Shown here: one piece after another, positions 1 through 12,159 of the stretch
Position numbering within the stretch: the stretch's first letter is position 1
How the letters are laid out: each line of letters begins with the position of its first letter
Assembly (NCBI GenBank): GCA_026027325.1
Contig: JAMSLZ010000012.1
Coordinates: forward strand, 868,001-932,000
Reading direction: 5' to 3'
Length of the DNA stretch: 64,000 nt
Origin: Actinomucor elegans
Taxonomy: Eukaryota > Mucoromycota > Mucoromycetes > Mucorales > Mucoraceae
Notes under the pieces: model-generated
Told to the model about the DNA's origin: nothing
The model's database searches: none
The model's input: the letters and a program-made list of their open reading frames with translations, nothing else
Translations under genes and position numbers: made by a program

Positions 1-1136
1 TGTTGAGCTTCGATTCGTTTGTATGGAATCTTGAGTATTGAATTTGTTATCTTGCGAATTCAAAGGTAATACCTTATTGTTATTGCTGATAAGAGACGAT
101 GTATTTGGTTTCAAATTGTCCTTTGATGACTATATTGAAAAAGTAACAAGTTACATTAACATAGTTGCTTGATGTATTTTTGCCAAAATTACTTTTGTTC
201 TTGTCGAGTTCAAACTTTTGTGTGGTAAACCAGTTCTAAACATGGTTATAGTTGATTGGATTAAAAACAAAGCTGCACAAAAAAGAAAAAAAATAATAAA
301 AAAAAAAATAGGCAAATTTGCCTGATAAATGTTCCTCTGCCAATGGAGCACCAACATCAGCAAAAAACAATGAAATTCTAGACCAACAAACAATTATTCA
401 TTGACATTCTTTTGCTGCTGCAAGGTTACTGCATGCGTCTGCGAAACTCATAATCCTTTGTTTCACTGTTATATTGCCCTTTGATCAGAATATTTAAAAA
501 GAAACAAAAAAGAAAAAGGTTCAGGAACATGTTATTCTCTGCATCGTACGGGGTCTTACTTCCGCATCAGCAACACGGACCATGTTAAATATACATCAGC
601 ACCTTCAAATTTTGTTTGTATCACTAATGATCTTTCGATCTCGCGACAAACCTCAGGCATCAAATCGCGCGGTTAACACGGTTGACACGCCTAAGCCTAT
701 TTTTTTCGAAAAAATGCCATCTTTAAATTCTATTAAAATGAAAAGCAGTCACAAAAAAGTCACATAAATATTGATGAATTGCCATTGGATATCTGAGATT
801 CAATAGTGCTAAACAACAACAACAGTAACTACTACTATGTTATTATCATTGTACTGCAATTGAGCAAAAACTTCAATACATGCAACAGTTTATTCTGGGC
901 ATATATTACTCATATAACCTATCATTTTATCAAAATCGGCCAAGCGATCTAGAAGCGATTAATAATTGTAAAATTTAATGCTGGCTATCTTCAAATATAT
1001 ATGTTTCTAGAAGAAGCAGTTTATTCGGTACAAAACCGATTTATTCGATGTTACATTTGCAGAAATTATCTAATGCTTATAACGAGAGGGTTTATAGAGG
1101 GAAAAAATCCTTTTAGGCATATTTACTACCTTGATC

Positions 1137-1170
<34 letters not shown>

Positions 1171-1568
1171 GTTATTTATTCAAAAAAACTAAATGAAGAG
1201 AGCCGTAAAATTTCAAAAGGAAATCTAGCCTAGCTCCAGTCGGTCCATGCTATAGAAAGCGGGTCGCTGAATGTTTCTACGAGGAACTGATTAGTTTTCC
1301 TAGCTGTATCATAATCGTATAGACATATTTACGTAAAATACTATAAAGTTTATCGATCGACCTATTCCTGCGCAGCTTAATAGGCTAGTGTTACCACAGC
1401 GCAAAGTGGCTCTTTAAACTGTTCTCCCAAAGATGGTAATTGTTTTCATTCAGACTTATCCGTTTATTGAATAATCAACACTCTTCTTTCTTTTTTATTT
1501 ATTTATTTTCTATTCGTTTAGCTAAAGAAAAAAAAATAGCAGAATAAAAATACTATTACATCAGAGCC
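1..1568. other. Non-coding spacer upstream of the LIM gene
   Basis: No supportable gene. The short open frames here have no domain-like composition and lack splice partners. The stretch is A+T rich and holds a 31-T homopolymer at about 1139-1169 and a weak copy of the dispersed repeat family at about 871-955. The last 100 bases before the LIM gene are pyrimidine rich and probably contain its promoter and 5' UTR. Confidence 0.6.
871..955 (-). repeat. Weak copy of the dispersed GATC-rich repeat
   Basis: It shares the blocks 'agtttattctg' and 'ggccaagcgatct' in the same order and spacing as the better copies at 9621-9688 and 63113-63186. It is strongly diverged, so membership rests on block order only. 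Confidence 0.3.
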
Positions 1569-3474
1569 ATGCAATCTGACGTTTACTACGATTATTATCA
1601 TCATGGTCAAGGCAATAGGACATTAAGAGGCCCTAGACTTCCTCAGCAGCAGCAGCACCAACACCAGCAACAGACCGCACAAAGTCAGAGAACTTATCCA
1701 GCTAGGTATACACCACGTCAACCAAGAAAGCCTATTGAAGTGATTATACCATCATCAAAAAATAAATTTCAGCAGCAACCTCCACAAAAAGACGCGTATG
1801 TGTATCCAGCACCCAAACCTCTTTTAGAAAGAAAAGCATCGAAAACCGAGCTTGAGTTTAATGATGATATACTTTTGCCTGCATCACCACCTTCTATCAA
1901 GGTGTGTAAAGAAGCAAGCGCCAGGACAATACTACCTTCTTCATCTAGTTATAAGAAGAAGGCATTGCCTAGACCAAGCGTAAAATCCGAGCCGCCTGTT
2001 AACAAAAAGCCTATATCCCATACATCACCAATTGATAAAACGCATTCATACCAAGAATCAATTGATAAAAAGTCTATATACCAAGCACCGATTGATTATT
2101 ATTCCTCAGCTGAAGAAGAGGAAGACAGCCAGTTCAACGACGAAGTTATCTTGCGTGAGTTAAATCTGTCTCGTAGAAAGAGCGTGCATGATATCACCAT
2201 TTCAGACGACGAGGATAATCAAAGTGAAGAGGATGAAGAGGATCAAATACAACCTACTGTTAGAACCAAGAATGACTTACCACCTATACCACATATTTCA
2301 GCACCAGACTATTACACTTCTTCTGATGAAGAACCACCTAAAAGCAATTGGCAAAGTGACCTACCACCTATACCCTCTATATCTGCCCCAGGTTATTCTG
2401 ACGATAATGAAGATGATGGTAGTCGCCATAAAAGCACTATGCCTCCCATCCCCACTATTTGCGTTCCAGGAGGATTTTCCGATGACGAAGAAGAAAAAGT
2501 AGAGCCTAAAGCAAACAAGAAACATTCAGCACTTTACAACTCTCTTTATTTTGGTATACGCTGTGGGGGATGCGATGAACCCCTTAGTGGCCAAGCTATC
2601 ACAACTTCAGGCAAGCACTGGCACACGTATTGCTTCAAATGTCAAGCATGTCATCAGAATCTTGAGCATATTGCATTTTATGAAAAGGATGGTTTGCCCT
2701 ATTGTGCCTTAGATTATCATGAATTGTTTAGTCCACGTTGCGATTATTGTAAAACGCCTATTGAAGAACACTCTATCACAGCTCTAGGCAAGACGTATCA
2801 TGCTGGACACTTTTTTTGCCGAGAGTGCGGTAAGCCATTTGATGAAGAAACAAATTTTTTGGAGCACGAAGGCCATGCGTACTGCGAAAAAGATTATTAC
2901 AAACAGTTTGGTAAAGCATGCAAAGGATGCGAAGAAACGATTACAGGGGATTTCCTAGTAGCATTGGGAGGTGAATGGCACAAGGAATGTTTTGTCTGTG
3001 CGGATTGTGGAGGCGCTTTTAGTTCATCGACGTTCTTGATCAGAGGAGGAAAGCCTTATTGCGAAGATCACTATCATAAGCCAGCTCTGAATACCAAGAA
3101 GCCGAACTTACCAAAACCTACTACTAAGGCTTTAGCAGGCTTACCTCTACTGGATTCATTAACTCAAATAAAACCTCTGCCAAGCACTAAAGGTGAAAAT
3201 GATGTAGAGGAAAAGATTTGTCATCGCTGCCAAAAGTCTATACAAGGTAGATGTAGTAGCGCTTTTGGATTCGATTACCATTCCATGCATTTCCAATGTT
3301 CACAATGTAACAAGCTATTATCAGCCAGATTAACAGGTATAAATGACAATGCGTAGGCTTATTATATATTAAAAGTATAATTAAACTATCTTTTTTTTTA
3401 TAGGGTTATATCAAGAAACAAATGATGGCGAGCTAATATGCAAACCTTGTGTTAGAAAGGGTAATAAGCAGTGA
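1569..3474 (+). CDS. Four-LIM-domain protein, paxillin/Pxl1-like
   Basis: Two exons, 1569-3336 and 3404-3474, give 612 residues. The intron 3337-3403 (GTATAA...ATAG) must be removed to complete the last LIM domain, because the unspliced frame stops at 3356. The first 330 residues are Gln/Pro-rich, then acidic and low complexity, with three imperfect copies of a [LM]PPIPxI..P...SDDE motif near residues 237, 265 and 291. Four LIM zinc-binding modules follow at about 332-385, 391-445, 451-500 and 550-610, each with CxxC...HxxC/CxxC...CxxC/H/D ligands. Known of the family: paxillin-type proteins with tandem LIM domains scaffold actin and septum or polarity complexes (fission yeast Pxl1). Placement with paxillin rests on the LIM array near the C-terminus after a disordered acidic region; I did not verify an LD motif. 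A C-terminal basic tail (RKGNKQ) ends the protein. Confidence 0.85.
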
Positions 3475-4882
3475 TACATAATAACTGGCTGTGACTGTCC
3501 AAATATAAATAAAGCTCGAATTGCTATTTCTTCTTATTCTTTTCTTCTCTTTCAGTATTGTTTTAGCTACTGCGAAAGCCAGTATGCTATATTGCACCAG
3601 TTATCAAAAGCTCTATTCTTGCTAATACTACTCTGAAGAAACTTTCGTTGCTCCCAACAAACATTCACTAAATAGCAAGTTTGGTTTGCTAAGCCGAACT
3701 ATTACCGAGCGGCAAGATTTTCTAAAGGTGTGCTTTGAATAAATGGTCTTGAAGCTGCTCTTTTCTGATTTTTTTTTTTTTTTTTTGTATTTGTCGACTA
3801 CAAAAGAAACTCTGTTCTAATTTAAAACGTGTTTTATGATAAACAACGTTGATAAATTGATTCGTGTTTTCTCGTACTATATTGCAGGTAATATCATCTA
3901 CTAATAACTGTCATATGATACACATTAATTAAATATTTACGCGTACCTAGTCGGTTTCTGGATTAGTGATATATGCAGCTTGCAATATCGATTAGTTTAT
4001 CACAAATCTGTCCAACAGCAAGCTTATACGGTCTTTATAAAACTTCCTTTAGCAAACAAAAGGCTTAGTATTCACGCAAGGCTTTCTATTAGTGTCAAGA
4101 ATGTGGGTAGCAGCATGTCGAATAGAATTTCATATGAAGAATATGGAGCCGTCTTTCGTTACTTGGCGTGGACTTGATGATGTTCAACTTGTTCTTACGT
4201 CCGCTCTCCCTCGAATCTTTTTTTATTTTATTTTTTATTTTTATTTTGGCGGATGGACAAGATTGCTTGCTTCCCTGAAAGATACTTTTTTTTCAAGTTA
4301 CAAGGGGGAAGGGGGGCGTTGTAAATACGCCCTGAAGGAAAAGCAAATATGTGTAGAACTTCCAGCAAGAAAGAAAGAGCAATGACAAAGGTAATAACCT
4401 TATTAAGAGCCGCCTTTGTTGTTGCCTCTAATATTGTTCCTGGTATCAGCGCCGCTGCCACTGCCACTAATCGTTCTGTTCTTTGGCGCCGCTGCCACTG
4501 CCACTAATCGTCCTGTTCTCTGGCGCCGCTGCCACTGCCACTAATCGTCCTGTTCTCTGGCGCCGCTGCCACTGCCACTAATCCCCCCGGTCCTTGGTAT
4601 TCTTTTTTTTTTACCATTGATACATCAACTTTAACCTATGCCATCAGTCCCCATATCAGAAAAAAAATAAAAAGTACAGTTCTATAAAAATAAAAATTTC
4701 AGATCAATCCTGGTCATAGTTTCTGAGGTTGAATACTAAAATGATGGGCTTATGGGATATATAGAATGGGTTTTCTTTAATAAAGTAAATACAGCAAAAG
4801 GGGGATGCGTGAGTTCTATTAGAGTCGAGGATCTCACTCTTTCAAAAAAGTAAATATTATGTATATTATTCATCACAACGCT
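3475..4882. other. Spacer between convergent LIM and acyl-CoA synthetase genes
   Basis: No supportable gene. It carries the 3' ends of both flanking genes and the 37-bp tandem repeat at 4449-4586. The open frames at 3980-4467 have no recognisable composition and overlap each other on both strands. Confidence 0.6.
4449..4586. repeat. 37-bp minisatellite, about 3.7 copies
   Basis: Units start at 4449, 4486, 4523 and 4560, exactly 37 bp apart. Each begins gcgccgctgccactgccact and continues with a pyrimidine-rich half. Units 2 and 3 are identical, unit 1 differs by two T/C changes, and unit 4 is cut short. The array is much richer in G+C than the DNA around it and crosses no supported gene. Confidence 0.9.
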
Positions 4883-7107
4883 TTAAAGCTTAGCCTTGGC
4901 AGGTTCAACCTGGTTCTCAAGAGATTTATAGAGTTGGGTAATGATTTGTTCGTAATGCTTCTTGGCTTGAGGACGCTTCACCTTGAAGGTAGGAGTCAAG
5001 AGATCGTTCTCGACAGCAAAAGGCTCAGACTCCAAGTAAAGAGCCTTGGCATGTTCAAAACCACGCAACTGTGCCTTCTTACCAACCTTGGTCATTTGTT
5101 CAAGGACCAAAGCGTTCACTTCAGGTACTTTGCACAATTCAGCGTAGCTCAACTTTTTAGCAGCAATTTGAGGCAACTTGGTAGCAACGAGAGAAGTCAA
5201 AGTTTCAGCATCAGGTACAACAATAGCGACTAAAGTGCTTTGAAGAGAATCACCGTGCAAGTAGATTTGACCAATGACAGGATCTTTGGCATAGATGTTC
5301 TCTATCTTTTCAGGAGCAATGTACTCTCCTTGAGCCAATTTGAAGATGTTCTTTTTACGGTCGATAATGACAATACAACCGCGTTCGTTGATCAAACCGA
5401 CATCACCGGTATGGAACCAGCCCTCAGAATCAATCGATTCTCTCGTCTTTTCTTCATCTTTATAGTAGCCCTTGAAGACATTGGGGCCACGGATACATAT
5501 TTCACCACGAGGATAAGGATCAGTGGAGAGATAATCCATTTCTGGAACATCTACCAACTTAACTTCATTACAAATGAATGGAGCACCAATATGACCAGCC
5601 TTGTATTCGTTGGCGTAGTGAATAGTAGAAGCAGCACATGTTTCAGTGGCACCATAACCTTCACGAATATCACAACAGAGGGCTACACGAAGGAACTGCA
5701 TGACATCTTTACCAATGGGAGCTGAACCAGTAACCATAATACGAACATTACCACCAAGAGCTTGCTTTACCTTGTTAAAAATCAAGCGATCCCAGAATGG
5801 GTGAGTGCAACCTTTGCCAGCTTCGAGATTGGCCAGTTTAGTGGCAATAGCACGACGGGCTAAGGCGCCTGTGGCACCTGGAGCATTCACAGTGGAACCA
5901 ACAATTTTACCATAAACGCGATTCAAAAGTCGTGGTACAGTAGCGAAAATGGTAGGTTTCATTTCTTGGATATCCTCAACCAAAGTATTCATATCACCAC
6001 TGAAATAGCCCAAACGACCACCAATACAGAGACACAGCATGTCACATACACGGCCAAAGATGTGAGCAAGAGGAAGGTAAGAGATGCTGGAATCTTCTGA
6101 GGTACCACCCAAGCTCTTGTAACTGGCAGACAATGCAGAGACAAAGTTACCATGAGTCAACATAGCGCCCTAAAAAGTGTTTGATATAAGTCACATGTAA
6201 ATTGTCATTTTCCCATATTAGTTTACCTTGGGCATACCCGTTGTACCACTAGTGTACATGATACAGGCCAAATCTTCTGGCTTGGGATAGTTATAGGAAC
6301 GTCTGTTCTTTTTGCCCAATTCCTCGATAAAGTTGAAATCAATCAAATTAACTTGCTTTTCAGCAGCCCAAGCCTTAATAATATCACTCTTGGAAGCAAC
6401 ACCAGGACGAGGTATTTCTTCAAGTGAATCCATAGAAATAATCGTCTTGAGATGAGGCAACTTGTGTCTTAATTTCAAGAGGTCAGCAATATGGTCTCCA
6501 GAACAAACAACAGTCTCAAGTTCAGCATGATTAATAACGAATTCTACAGTGTCAGGACCCAAGGTATCGTAAAGAGCAACCGTATAGAGTGAGTAAGAAG
6601 CACAACCCAAATCAGTAATAGCCCATTCTGGGCGATTGACGGACCAAATACCAATAGGAATGTTCTGAGTACGGGTATCGTTCATGGTGTGGTTCAAATA
6701 GTTCAAAAGACCGGAACCAAAGTTGGTAATACGGTGGCTAACTTGGCGGTAAGTTTGCCATACATAAGGCCCCCGTTCACCAGTTTCAGCGTTCTTTACG
6801 GATCGAACACCAAAACAAGGACGATCTTTGGAAATTTTTAGGCCTATATGTCATTGTTAATATACTGTGCAGCTATACATAAATTCTTACTTACCATTAT
6901 TGAATACGTCAACCATGGACTTGACTTTGGGTGAAAAAGATTCTTCAACCTCAGGATGTAGAGCATTACGATAGATACCTATCAACTACGTTAATTTTTT
7001 TTTTTTTTATATAGCATAAAACACGGCAATGCATTTATACCTGTTTGACCAGGAGATCTACTACCAGGAACTTCATAGGTTTGCTTTTCTAAACTAAACT
7101 TGGCCAT
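4883..7107 (-). CDS. Long-chain fatty-acid-CoA ligase (Faa/LACS)
   Basis: Four exons, 7107-7041, 6978-6895, 6843-6227 and 6169-4883, give 684 residues, the usual length for yeast Faa1-type enzymes. The reaction is ATP-dependent activation of long-chain fatty acids to acyl-CoA via an acyl-adenylate, feeding lipid synthesis or beta-oxidation. Visible motifs are the AMP-binding loop YTSGTTGMPK at 247-256, the adenylate-contacting GYGATETCA near 428, and the FACS signature region around 510-545 containing WFHTGD, DRKKNIFKLAQGEYIAPEKIE-type residues. The start MAKFSLEKQ lies in a 67-nt first exon whose frame continues through phase-matched introns. The exon 3/4 junction falls just after the AMP-binding loop. 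Substrate chain length and cell location cannot be read from the sequence; no PTS1 is seen at the C-terminus (AKAKL is lysine-rich; the terminal AKL does resemble a PTS1 tripeptide, so peroxisomal targeting is possible). Confidence 0.93.
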
Positions 7108-7779
7108 TTTTTTTGTATCTATCTTGAAAAAAAAAATGTGGGGAAAAACAAAAGAAAGAAAGGAGAAATTAAATATCAAGTCAAGGCTATATAAGGTGTA
7201 ACTGCAAAAATAAGATAAGTCAGCAGAAAAACCTTTTGTGCTGCCGCTGTTTGAATAACGTGCGAAGTGTAGCTTTTTCACATGAAGTCTCAGTCATATC
7301 AAGTTAAGAAAAGCCTTTCAATAGCATTCTGAAGCATTAAGGTTATATTCTAAAGTTCTACCGACTGTTATATAGACTATTATGAAGATTGGGTAGTTTA
7401 TAGATGATTCTAGTTGTTATGGCAAAACCATTTACTCTCGGAGAATTGAACCAGGATACTTCTTTAGTCAACGCTTTTCCTTTGAGTGGTGGATTATTTA
7501 CAGCACCGCCAGTTTTGACAGCGCGTGGCTAAATTGTCTGGATCCTAAAAAAGGCTTTATCTTGGCCGTTGTTTCAGTAATTATGTCGTACTGTCGTATA
7601 TTTAATATAACTATGAGCCGTCATCCGGCTTTAAGTTGAATTAATGCGTTCAATGTTCAAAGTTATCATATTTTTGATTTAAGGAAATTTCAGCTTTTCA
7701 TAAGGACTAATGAACTCTAATGAATAACAATAAATTCTTGTGCAGCAAAAGCTTTAGGGCTTGATCGAATGTTTAGAGG

Positions 7780-7855
7780 ATGCAATGACTCATTTTGAAC
7801 ATGAACCGCCCATCAAATGCGACATCAAACGAAGATCAGCCGGGAGATCTATTGT
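7780..7855 (-). repeat. Copy of the dispersed GATC-rich repeat
   Basis: Read on the plus strand it carries, in order, 'attttgaacatg', 'atgcgacatcaaacgaagatc' -type sequence and 'cgggagatctat'. The same blocks and spacing recur at 38515-38581 and, more diverged, at 63113-63186. Confidence 0.6.
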
Positions 7856-9620
7856 AGAATATCACACTGGACTCAATTTTTTAAACCGTTATTCATTAAA
7901 TTTTTTTTTCTGGCTCAGATACTAAATTTTTTAGCTAATACAACAATAGAATTCGTAATATATAAAAGTTACATATGCACATTTGGAATTCAACTTGTTA
8001 ATGGTGACCGTAGAACGCTGTGTTCTCCTTCAGATGATATAAGTTGTGTATAAAATAAAAAGTAAAAATTGTTCTAGGAAGTTAAAAATGGTGTACAAGA
8101 GGGATATAATAGTCCATTCTCTAGTACATATATTATCTTAAAAGAAAATTCATAAAAACAAGTCATCATGTTCTATCTATACTCCAAGTTTTAAAAGATC
8201 TCTACGATTGTTTCTTGATCTACATACAATTTATGGATTTTATCGAGGGTATCCTTGGCATAAATGGTCAATATTCGAAAATCAATGAAAACAAAGCGCT
8301 GGAAAATCAGTAGTAGTGTGGTGGTGGTAGGGCATATTCAATCCGAATGCTTTATTTACAAATATACCCGATAATTACTAGTAATACTCTCTATTATAAT
8401 GCAGATATACAGCAATGAGTGATTATTTAGTATAGCGTACTTGTATTTCAACAAATCTTGATAGTTCTATGGTGCCATGTTACTAGGTGAATGATGTACT
8501 AAAAGCAAAAAAGAAGTAACAACCTGTTCTGAGAATTGAACTCTAATCAAATACGACGTGAAAACCAGGACTGACCAAAAAATCTATAAATAATAAGCTC
8601 CAGTTTAAGTAAAATGTATAAAGTATACCGTCGAGGATCAGAGCATATCCCCTAGTATTCCATTTAAATAATTGGTTTGATAAAAGCAGTGACTTTATAC
8701 GAACATACACAAATGATTTTATATGATGAACATGTAGTATACTGCTAGCTATCGAAACTGCAGGGATGAAAATAGGTTTAGATCCTCCGCATTGATATGC
8801 AGCTTTCATGGTACCACTGTTTACTTTTGCCTCATGGTCTACTACTACAGGTGAAGTTTTGATGGTGCAATTGCTAAATAATGAGTGTTCTTTTATGCGG
8901 TAGCTGGTACTGTACGAAATAGCGTAATTGAATGTGAGATGTAGATTAACCATAATGTTTTATGTAAGGCTACATAGAATGTCGAGTATCATTACAAGGC
9001 TTAATTGTCTAAAAAAGCGCATTCTGTTTTATATAATTTATATAGATGGAATTGATTGTTGATTCGTTATCATAACTGTTTGCAGAGATCCAGCAGTAGC
9101 AGCGAGACAAGAAATAAAAGACGTTTATTATAACTATGTATCCAGTACCTGGAAATTTATTAGAATCATATAATATTGTCTATAACTATGCATGTTTACA
9201 TCAAGAAGTTCTGTCTAGAATTAAGTTCAAGGAGAAAAGAACCCATTGATGTGAGATCAACTTGCAAGGCATTCAATGGTTAATATCAAGGAATCTGAAC
9301 ATAAAATACTTTTCAGATGAGGCATTCCAACACTAGTAATAAGACGAGGCAAAGGAGTAAAATGTAGTTTGTTATCTCGGCTCAAAACCATAATGTCACT
9401 GCAGAGACACATACAGTTTATAAAAGCAATTATCAATAGTAATAGCACACGGACTATATTGAAGTGAAACTATGGTTCCATTGCTAAATGAAGCCACTGA
9501 TGTTTAGTGCATTAATAACCAGCGAATGCGGCATTTGACCGGAATCTATTGAAACATACAATCGTTAATATATAATTTACAAATTGAAGTTTAGCTAAAT
9601 AGCGGTCCTAACAGTCGAAG

Positions 9621-9688
9621 CAGCATATTTTGAATTTGAGCTAGAATTTAAATCAGGATTGACCAAGCGATCTATATTTAATTAGATC
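9621..9688 (-). repeat. Diverged copy of the dispersed repeat
   Basis: Blocks 'gcatattttgaatttg', 'aaatcaggattgacc' and 'gcgatctatat' align with other family members. Divergence is high. Confidence 0.4.
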
Positions 9689-11028
9689 CATATAATCTAT
9701 ATGGTTGCCTGCCATTAGTATATGGCTTACTCGTTATATTCCAGCAAAGTAAAAAATCTCTGCTGATTAATAACTATATTGAACATGTACCAGTTATCAG
9801 GTGTCTTATCATGCTTGAATCTATTGAGAGATTTATCTATCATTAAACTCTGTTGAATATAAAGGATATGTATTTTGTAGTAATACAAAAAATGTGGTAC
9901 TAACGTTATATTTTAGCTGAACAACAGCCATACTAGATGCAATATTTCGTTGTGAGTATATACTAACCATCAGGCATAGCATTAAATAGGAACCAGTTAA
10001 GAAATGTAAAAGCTTTAAAAGTGGGAGGAGGTCGATTTTTTTTTTAAAAAAAAGAAAGACAATAATATTGATTAGATATATGTTGAAGTATACGGTGGCA
10101 CTTTTATTGTGTCTCTCGTCTGAACATGAGTTATGACTTACTAAAAAAAATTGAAACAAAAAAGTAGCTTTTCAATAAAAGAAAGTGTATGAATTGAAGT
10201 GAATATAAAAAATGGGGTCTACACTAACTGTTTCATACTTCAATTTAGCTCATATTATATAAGTATATGTATCGAGTATCGATGTGTATTTTTGTTATTT
10301 TTAACCAAAGTGAAAGGTACAAGTCAATCCGATTTTCTGTTATCATTTCTGTAATGGAACGCTTTATAATAAATAAATAAAATAATTTGCACTAACAAAC
10401 GCTACACATATTTTTATTGTGCATTCGCTGTACGTTAGAAAAAATAAAATTGAACCATCAAATTTGTGAGTAATCTTGGCTGGCAGTCGGAAATCCAACA
10501 GTAATAGGATCAAGATTTAGATCACGTCGAGAATGTCTGCTTTTTCATGCTGAAAAGTACCAACTGGGCCAAGATCTTTTTAGCAAAAGCTACATTTATT
10601 TTTAAAACGCATACAAAGGAGTGTAATCACTTTGAAGTAATACATATTAAAGTATCAGGTTGTATGTTAGAGTTGGAGCTGATATGATACAGTATGCCAA
10701 AAAAAAAACATTTTTTTTAGAGACGTAGCATCCTTCAGTTGTAAGCCATGCATAAAGTTAGCCAAGTGAGTTTTCTTGAAACTGAGATTCCAACTGAACT
10801 GCTGTGAATTGCTCCACAATTAAATGCGCTCAAGATGCCTATAACATGTCTCGCAATCGCACAAAAGCAATTACAATGGCATACTCTGCTTGGATCAAAG
10901 CATTCTGTATTCCTCATATAGACCAGCAACTGCAGGATATTATTTTTTTAACACATTTAAGACATGAGAATACTGGTTGTTTATTAGTTTATTTAAAAAA
11001 CAATGGATCGTTTTTAAAGAAAACAAAT

Positions 11029-11868
11029 TTACTATAAAAGTATATCATGTTAGTTAATACAGACTCTGTTACTACTACTAAAATGACTTACCTGCTTCAT
11101 AGCATCCTTCTTACCCTTACGTTCAAGGATAGCAACACGGGACTTGTCCAACTTGAGCTTGGTAACAACGACCTTGGAGGGAGAGATACCAATGGGAGCA
11201 GTGGCACCGTTGACCTTCTCGCGAGAGACGCGGTCAATGTGGATAACCCACTTCTTACGGTAGACCTGGACGATCTTACCTTCACGACCCTTGTAGGTAC
11301 CACGAACGACCATGACTTCGTCATCCTTGCGGACGGGGATAGAACGAACACTGTGCTTCTCACGGAGTTCCTTGGACAAAGGAGCACTCATGATCTTGCG
11401 ACGAACATCGGAGGTGGCGGCGAAATGAGCCTTTCTGCTCTTACGGCGAGAAGAACTGACGTCTATAAAACATAAATCAGTTTAATATTCACGCGCAATT
11501 ACGAGCTAGACATGTATATCAATGAAAACGAATGCAAATGGAACTGGAGCGAGAAAATATGATGGTAATGAACGAGCTTCCCCCAATATGGCGTCGAAAT
11601 AGGCCGAGAAATAGTCCTTAATTCGCGTTGAATGGTAAGTGCATTGGCAGGTGACGATTAAGTTGAGCTGGCAAGGGGTCGATGCGATTCAATGTGTCGA
11701 ATTGAGTTAATGTATATCATAATAATAGTAATAATAATAATAATAATCCATCCCATAGGTCGGGTTCATCTATATATCATCCAATCCATTTCATTCATTC
11801 GTTTCCATCCATATCATATGTACAGCTATCTATTCAATTGATGGATAATTACCAGCAGAGAACTTCAT
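11029..11868 (-). CDS. RPL26: 60S ribosomal protein uL24 (L26)
   Basis: Exon 1 is 11868-11853 (16 nt, MKFSA), exon 2 is 11462-11092, and the third coding exon is just the stop codon at 11031-11029. The 129-residue product reads [14 protein letters not shown], then [24 protein letters not shown] (the KOW motif, about residues 49-75) and KVNGATAPI, all diagnostic of eukaryotic uL24, which sits near the exit tunnel of the large subunit. The first intron (11852-11463, 390 nt) is much longer than others in the window, a common feature of fungal ribosomal protein genes. The second intron (11091-11032) has GTAAGT and TTTTATAG borders; removing it puts TAA directly after ...DAMKQ. Without splicing the frame adds 13 residues before a stop, so either C-terminus is possible. 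Budding-yeast L26 also ends a few residues after this point, favouring the spliced form. Confidence 0.92.
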
Positions 11869-12159
11869 CCTGTCTATATGATGAAAAAGAGGAAGTTTCC
11901 AAGTGTAGCTTACTTTAGCAGTGCTTTTGATTACCTGATAATTTTTTTCTCGGCCCCGATCAAAAGTTCGCGTACCAGTGCAACAGCCTTAGCTACCAGT
12001 AGTTTAAGGCCGGCCCGGACTTTACTCCCAACCAACCCAAGCATTTTAAATAACCGATCTGCATAAAATAGAAAAAGACTGGTATACTATAGATCAAGTA
12101 GTAAAAGTAAAGGTTTTTTTTATTTCGACAAGGAAAAAAAAAAAAAGATGATACAGTAG

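Larger units (their letters stand above)
7108..11028. other. Long A+T-rich spacer with decayed repeats
   Basis: Nearly 4 kb without a supportable gene. It contains dispersed-repeat copies at 7780-7855 and 9621-9688, a segment at 9925-10040 that resembles 43215-43325 in block order, and a self-complementary T/A tract near 10037-10053. The 136-codon open frame at 8543-8953 (-) is not recognisable, has no splice context and may be chance. Three minus-strand B-box-like strings occur in the window's spacers, two of them here (about 7443 and 8531). Confidence 0.55.

Noticed and set aside
4380..4600. CRISPR-like array at the 37-bp repeat
   Set aside because: Units are directly adjacent with no spacers, and the host is eukaryotic; it is an ordinary minisatellite.
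8543..8953. 136-codon minus-strand open frame in the long spacer
   Set aside because: No recognisable motif, no splice context, overlaps repeat-like DNA, and composition reads like translated A+T-rich spacer.
11050..11091. C-terminal 13-residue extension of uL24 as the main form
   Set aside because: It starts with a perfect GTAAGT donor and a good acceptor lies 60 bp on; yeast L26 ends at about the same place without it.
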